64,000 nt of DNA from Bacteroidia bacterium (lineage in GTDB: Bacteria; Bacteroidota; Bacteroidia; UKL13-3), in NCBI GenBank assembly GCA_020049855.1, contig JAGVLJ010000038.1, forward strand, positions 1-64,000, in the 5' to 3' direction. Positions 59,948-64,000 of this stretch are shown piece after piece (position 1 is the stretch's first letter; every line of letters begins with the position of its first letter). The position numbers were made by a program, and so were the translations under genes. The notes beneath the pieces were generated by a model. The model ran no database searches. It saw only the letters and a list, made by a program, of their open reading frames with translations, and was not told where the DNA came from.

Positions 59948-61834
59948 TTGTTCTTAGTTATCAATGTAGCTTATTTTTTGAATAAATTTTTACAGCATAT
60001 TTTTCTTTTAGCCTTTACATTTATTACTTGTAGAGAAGCACAGGCTACACATATTGTGGGTGGTGATATAACTTACCGCCACATCATAGATGATAGCTTT
60101 GAAGTTAAGTTGATATTATATGTAGATTGTGCATTTGGTTCCCAGCAAGCTATAGCTCTTGATACAAATGCTATGATAGCAGTATTTGATTCGTCAAATA
60201 CACTTATTAAAACATTACTTAATTACAGGTCGGCTCCTGTCAGGGTTAACTCGGTTAATTATAACTGCGTGGCTCCACCATCTAATGCCTGCGTTGATAA
60301 ATACATTTATACCTATTATACTTCGTTGCCTAATATACCGGGTGGGTATGTTATCGCTTTTCAGCGTTGCTGCCGAAACAATTCTATCAGCAATATTTTA
60401 ACACCGGGACAGGTAGGGGCAACTTATTGGATACATATTCCTGATACCAGCACAACAAGCGGGTATAACTCATCGGCCGAATTCAATTCATTGCCGCCAA
60501 ATTTTTTATGCGTAGGTCGTGATTTTATTTATAATCATACGGCAAGCGATGCAGATGGCGATTCGCTGGTGTATGGGTTATATCAACCATTCATAGGAGC
60601 CGATTTTTTCAATAACCTCCCACGTCCGCCCTCACCACCTCCATATAGTGGCGTAAGTTGGGCAAGTGGTTTTGGTACACCAAACATGATGAAAGGAAAT
60701 CCGGAATTATCAATTGATTCTCTAACCGGAGTTTTAAAGGTGAAACCACAGTTTACCGGACAATACGTGGTTGGGATTTTGGTTAAAGAGTACCGAAACG
60801 GAAAATACATTAATGCGATACGTAGAGATTTTCAGTTTAATGTATTCAATTGCCAGTTTGATGTGGTGAGCGCATTTAGTAAAGATATTCACTTATGTAG
60901 CGATACCGTAAAATTTGTCAATCAAAGTGTGGGTGCAACTTCTTATTTATGGGATTTTGGCGATACTTTACTGAACATAGATTCGAGCACTTTGGCCGAG
61001 CCAACATATATTTACACAGCTACAGGTGCTTTTATGGTAAAGTTGGTTGCCACAAAAGGAAATTGCAAAGACTCGATACTTGTACGTGTAACAATAGATA
61101 AAGACATTGGTTCTTTTGCCGGAGAAGACCAACAGATTTGTAAGGGCGACTCATTAGTTCTGGGTACTGAAAATACCGGAAACTTTTCGTACTCATGGTT
61201 TCCTGCTGATTATTTAGATAATCCTGCTTCTGGTGAGCCTATCGCAAAACCTCCTGTATCCATTTCCTATATTGCCACTCGTGCTACCGATGTATGCGTG
61301 AATAGGGATACCGTGAATATTTTTGTGCCGAATATAGGCGCTGGTTTTGTTTCCCACTTTAACCTATTGTGTCAAGATGCTCTTTTGAAAATTGACTCTC
61401 CTGAACAGGTAAACTCAGATAAATGGCTTTTGGATGGGGTAGCAATGAGTCGTGACGAGGTAATTCAACTATCATATCAGTTTAATAAATCCTATGTATT
61501 GCAATTTATTGTTGAAGACAGCGGATGTGTGGACACGGCTTCAAAAATAATAACTCCATATATCAATGATTCTCTCATAATGGTTTATAATGTTTTTACA
61601 CCAAACAAAGACGGTTTGAATGAATGCCTTTCAATACGCGGACTTATTTTGGAGAAAGACTGTTCGCGAATATTTATTTATAATAGATGGGGCGAGTTGC
61701 TATTTGATTCGAACAAGGACGGAACCTGTTTTGATGGAAGTGTTAAAGGAAACCCTTTAAGTCAAGGAGTATATTATTATATTTTGGAACATTACGCCAA
61801 AAAATACACGGGTTCAATAACCTTACTCAGGTAG
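59948..61834 (+). CDS. PKD-containing T9SS type B (CHU_C) sorted protein
   Basis: ATHIVGGDITYRH N-terminus, PKD (YLWDFGDTLL), C-terminal NVFTPNKDGLNECLSIRGL...IFIYNRWGELLFDS. TTG start (true start may be TTG before NKFLQH). Confidence 0.9.
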   Translation: MFLVINVAYFLNKFLQHIFLLAFTFITCREAQATHIVGGDITYRHIIDDSFEVKLILYVDCAFGSQQAIALDTNAMIAVFDSSNTLIKTLLNYRSAPVRVNSVNYNCVAPPSNACVDKYIYTYYTSLPNIPGGYVIAFQRCCRNNSISNILTPGQVGATYWIHIPDTSTTSGYNSSAEFNSLPPNFLCVGRDFIYNHTASDADGDSLVYGLYQPFIGADFFNNLPRPPSPPPYSGVSWASGFGTPNMMKGNPELSIDSLTGVLKVKPQFTGQYVVGILVKEYRNGKYINAIRRDFQFNVFNCQFDVVSAFSKDIHLCSDTVKFVNQSVGATSYLWDFGDTLLNIDSSTLAEPTYIYTATGAFMVKLVATKGNCKDSILVRVTIDKDIGSFAGEDQQICKGDSLVLGTENTGNFSYSWFPADYLDNPASGEPIAKPPVSISYIATRATDVCVNRDTVNIFVPNIGAGFVSHFNLLCQDALLKIDSPEQVNSDKWLLDGVAMSRDEVIQLSYQFNKSYVLQFIVEDSGCVDTASKIITPYINDSLIMVYNVFTPNKDGLNECLSIRGLILEKDCSRIFIYNRWGELLFDSNKDGTCFDGSVKGNPLSQGVYYYILEHYAKKYTGSITLLR

Positions 61835-61884
61835 TATTTGATTTTCTTATTTCAGGTTGTAATTTTAGATTCAAACAGGTTTTC

Positions 61885-62886
61885 ATGAAAGCAATTTTAT
61901 TAGAGTCACTTCATCAACCACTTCAGGTAAAATCGGTGCAGGTTCCTGAAATATCATCGGGAGAAGTTTTAGTACGCATCCATGCAGCCGCCTTTAATCA
62001 CCGAGACCTGTGGATTCAGAAAGGTCAATATGCAGGAATTATATTTCCCATGATTCCTGGGGCTGATGGTTGTGGAGTAGTGGAAAAGGCTGCCAGCACC
62101 GATGATAAAAAGTGGATTGGCAAAGAAGTAATCATTAATCCTTCCATCAATTGGGGTGGGAATCCCAAAGTACAGGCTACGGATTATGTTATTTTAGGTT
62201 TGCCTCATCATGGTACTTTTGCCCAATACCTGAAAATTGAAAGTAGGCTGCTTTGTGAAAAGCCGGCTCATCTAAGTTTTGTAGAGGCTGCTTCCATTCC
62301 ATTGGCAGGGCTCACGGCCTTCAGGGTATTGTTTACAAGAGCTCGTGTACAACATGGAGAAAAAGTTTTGATAACTGGTGCAGGTGGAGGGGTAGCATTA
62401 TTTGCTATTCAGTTTGCCATTGCTGCCGGATGTGAAGTGTACATTACTTCCGGGTCGGATGAAAAAATAGCTAAGGCTGTTTCACTGGGGGCAAAGGGAG
62501 GCGTGAATTACAAAAAAGAAAACTGGCATAAGGAATTGCAGCAACAAAGCGGAGGGTTTGATGCCATAGTTGACAGTGCCTGTGGGGATAATTTTGCCAA
62601 ACTGGTTGATATAGCAAAGCCTGCCGGCAGAATTGCTTTCTATGGTGCTACCTTAGGAGCATTTAATAGTGGAGTGCCTGCAAAAATATTTTGGAAACAA
62701 TTGGATATTCTGGGGTCAACCATGGGTAATGATGTAGAGTTTTGCGAAATGGTTAACTTTATAATACGCCATCAGATTAAACCTGTTGTTGATAGTGTTT
62801 GGGATTTGGATAAAGCTCAGCAGGCTATAGAATATTTGAGTAAAGGCGAACAATTCGGGAAGATTGTTTTAAGTATACGCCTTTAA
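61885..62886 (+). CDS. Zinc-binding alcohol dehydrogenase / quinone oxidoreductase family protein
   Basis: MDR family: HAAAFNHRDLWIQKG, GADGCGVV, GAGGGVALFAIQFA. Confidence 0.92.
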   Translation: MKAILLESLHQPLQVKSVQVPEISSGEVLVRIHAAAFNHRDLWIQKGQYAGIIFPMIPGADGCGVVEKAASTDDKKWIGKEVIINPSINWGGNPKVQATDYVILGLPHHGTFAQYLKIESRLLCEKPAHLSFVEAASIPLAGLTAFRVLFTRARVQHGEKVLITGAGGGVALFAIQFAIAAGCEVYITSGSDEKIAKAVSLGAKGGVNYKKENWHKELQQQSGGFDAIVDSACGDNFAKLVDIAKPAGRIAFYGATLGAFNSGVPAKIFWKQLDILGSTMGNDVEFCEMVNFIIRHQIKPVVDSVWDLDKAQQAIEYLSKGEQFGKIVLSIRL

Positions 62887-62925
62887 AAAACTAAATCGGA
62901 GCTATTTGCATAACCCCGATTTAGT
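62885..62925 (-). terminator. Rho-independent terminator of the H1-like gene
   Basis: Perfect 10-bp stem ACTAAATCGG/CCGATTTAGT (62890-62899/62916-62925); minus strand continues into TTTTTT. Confidence 0.7.
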
Positions 62926-62961
62926 AAGCGAGTTTTAACTCCCTCTCGATTCAGTAATAAA

Positions 62962-63159
62962 TTACTTTTTCTTTTTAGGAGCAGCTTTTTTAGCGGCTTT
63001 TTTAGGAGCAGCTTTTTTAGCGGTTGCTTTTTTAGCGGCTTTTTTAGGAGCTGCTTTCTTAGCGGTTGCTTTTTTAGCAGCTTTTTTAGGAGCAGCTTTT
63101 TTAGCGGTTGCTTTTTTAGCAGCTTTTTTTGGAGCTGCTTTTTTTGTTGCTTTAGCCAT
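62962..63159 (-). CDS. Histone H1-like Lys/Ala-rich repeat protein
   Basis: MAKAT + 3 x KKAAPKKAAKKATA + KKAAPKKAAKKAAPKKKK; 42-nt tandem DNA repeat. Confidence 0.88.
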   Translation of the reverse strand: MAKATKKAAPKKAAKKATAKKAAPKKAAKKATAKKAAPKKAAKKATAKKAAPKKAAKKAAPKKKK

Positions 63160-63812
63160 AGCTTTTAAGTGTTTGGGTGTTGATGAATTCTTAGTGTAAA
63201 GTTGATATGATTTTTATTTTTATGCAATAGGGGTTTTAAAATTTAAAGTGTTGAAAACCCTGTTTGTGTCATTTTTCTCATTGTGTGAAATAGTATGTGA
63301 TCTTCTGAAACGCTTGGTAAATCTACTATTTTCGCGAATGTCTATTATCATGAATGAATATTTTTTTTCTTGTGAATAATGTGGAAAAGTCGCTAAATAA
63401 AAATGGTGTTGCTGCTTTTGAAGAGTATTTTTTACTGATATAAAAGGATGTTGTACTATCTTTTGCATCGGCTGAAACACTTGAAAACACTGGTAACTTC
63501 GACTGTTTATGTTTCAAATATAGGCTTTGTATTTATTTTTTAAATCTTTAATTAATCTGGTTTTAAAAGTAATTTCTCCTATGAAAATTTATTTTTTTTG
63601 ATTGTATGATAGGATAGATTAAAACTATTTTTTGGAGTCTGCACCTTTGAAATTTTGGGTTAAGAGTGAACCAATGAAATCTAAATTAATCCGTTCTTTA
63701 AATCGAGGGGTGCTTATTTTCATAATTCAATCTTCCTTAATTTTCATTTTTTCACCTTGAAATTATTGTTTTTTCACGTTCAATTTACTTTAAGGATAAC
63801 GACAGAATTAAC

Positions 63813-63820
63813 TAAATTTG
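63813..63820 (+). promoter_or_regulatory. Candidate -7 element (TAAATTTG) of gatB
   Basis: Exact TAnnTTTG match 22 nt upstream of the gatB ATG; -33 element weak. Confidence 0.35.
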
Positions 63821-63842
63821 CCTGCTTAATAACTCAGACATA

Positions 63843-64000
63843 TGACAGCTACCATTCGAGAAACGGATTACTCAAAATACGAAGCGGTGATTGGATTGGA
63901 GGTGCATGCACAAATGCTAACTCAAAGTAAAGCCTTTTGTTCCGATTCTACCTTATATGGAGCACTGCCCAATTCGCAGGTTAGTCCTATTAGCCTTGGT
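63843..64000 (+). CDS. gatB: Asp/Glu-tRNA amidotransferase subunit B (truncated by window end)
   Basis: [53 protein letters not shown]. Confidence 0.93.

Noticed and set aside
62962-63159. Regular repeats that might be mistaken for a CRISPR array
   Set aside because: The repeats are contiguous and in frame within a Lys/Ala-rich CDS; no variable spacers and no cas genes.
63220-63517. Minus-strand ORFs upstream of the H1-like gene
   Set aside because: AT-rich, overlapping in two frames, no recognisable domain or convincing start; treated as intergenic.

Overview
This 64 kb window is a Bacteroidota chromosome segment, judged from GldC, a CHU_C/T9SS sorting domain, PorD-like DUF4835, TAnnTTTG-type promoters and the gene neighbourhoods. 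Most of it is housekeeping: recN-porD-coaBC-rpoZ-bamD, uvrA, nth, recA, a caa3-like cytochrome oxidase operon, apt, fabI, tamB/tsaD, gldC/merR/M23/alaS, a biotin operon (bioB-F-D-A plus an unannotated ferritin-like diiron ORF), an H1-like Lys/Ala repeat protein and the start of gatB. I see no CRISPR array, rRNA, convincing tRNA or intact transposase. The best leads are: (1) two adjacent envelope genes (48992-50457) that each carry an A9 tract at the start of the signal peptide, with the ATG out of frame by one A, suggesting phase variation or transcriptional slippage; (2) a perfect 45-bp palindrome over the start codon of an envelope protein at 43101-43145; (3) a putative diiron protein overlapping the 3' end of bioA; (4) an AT-rich mosaic block inside alaS; (5) a DUF985 cupin gene interrupted by a single in-frame TAG; (6) a decayed membrane/coiled-coil gene at 16640-17544. 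All functional names come from reading the protein sequences; no database search was run.
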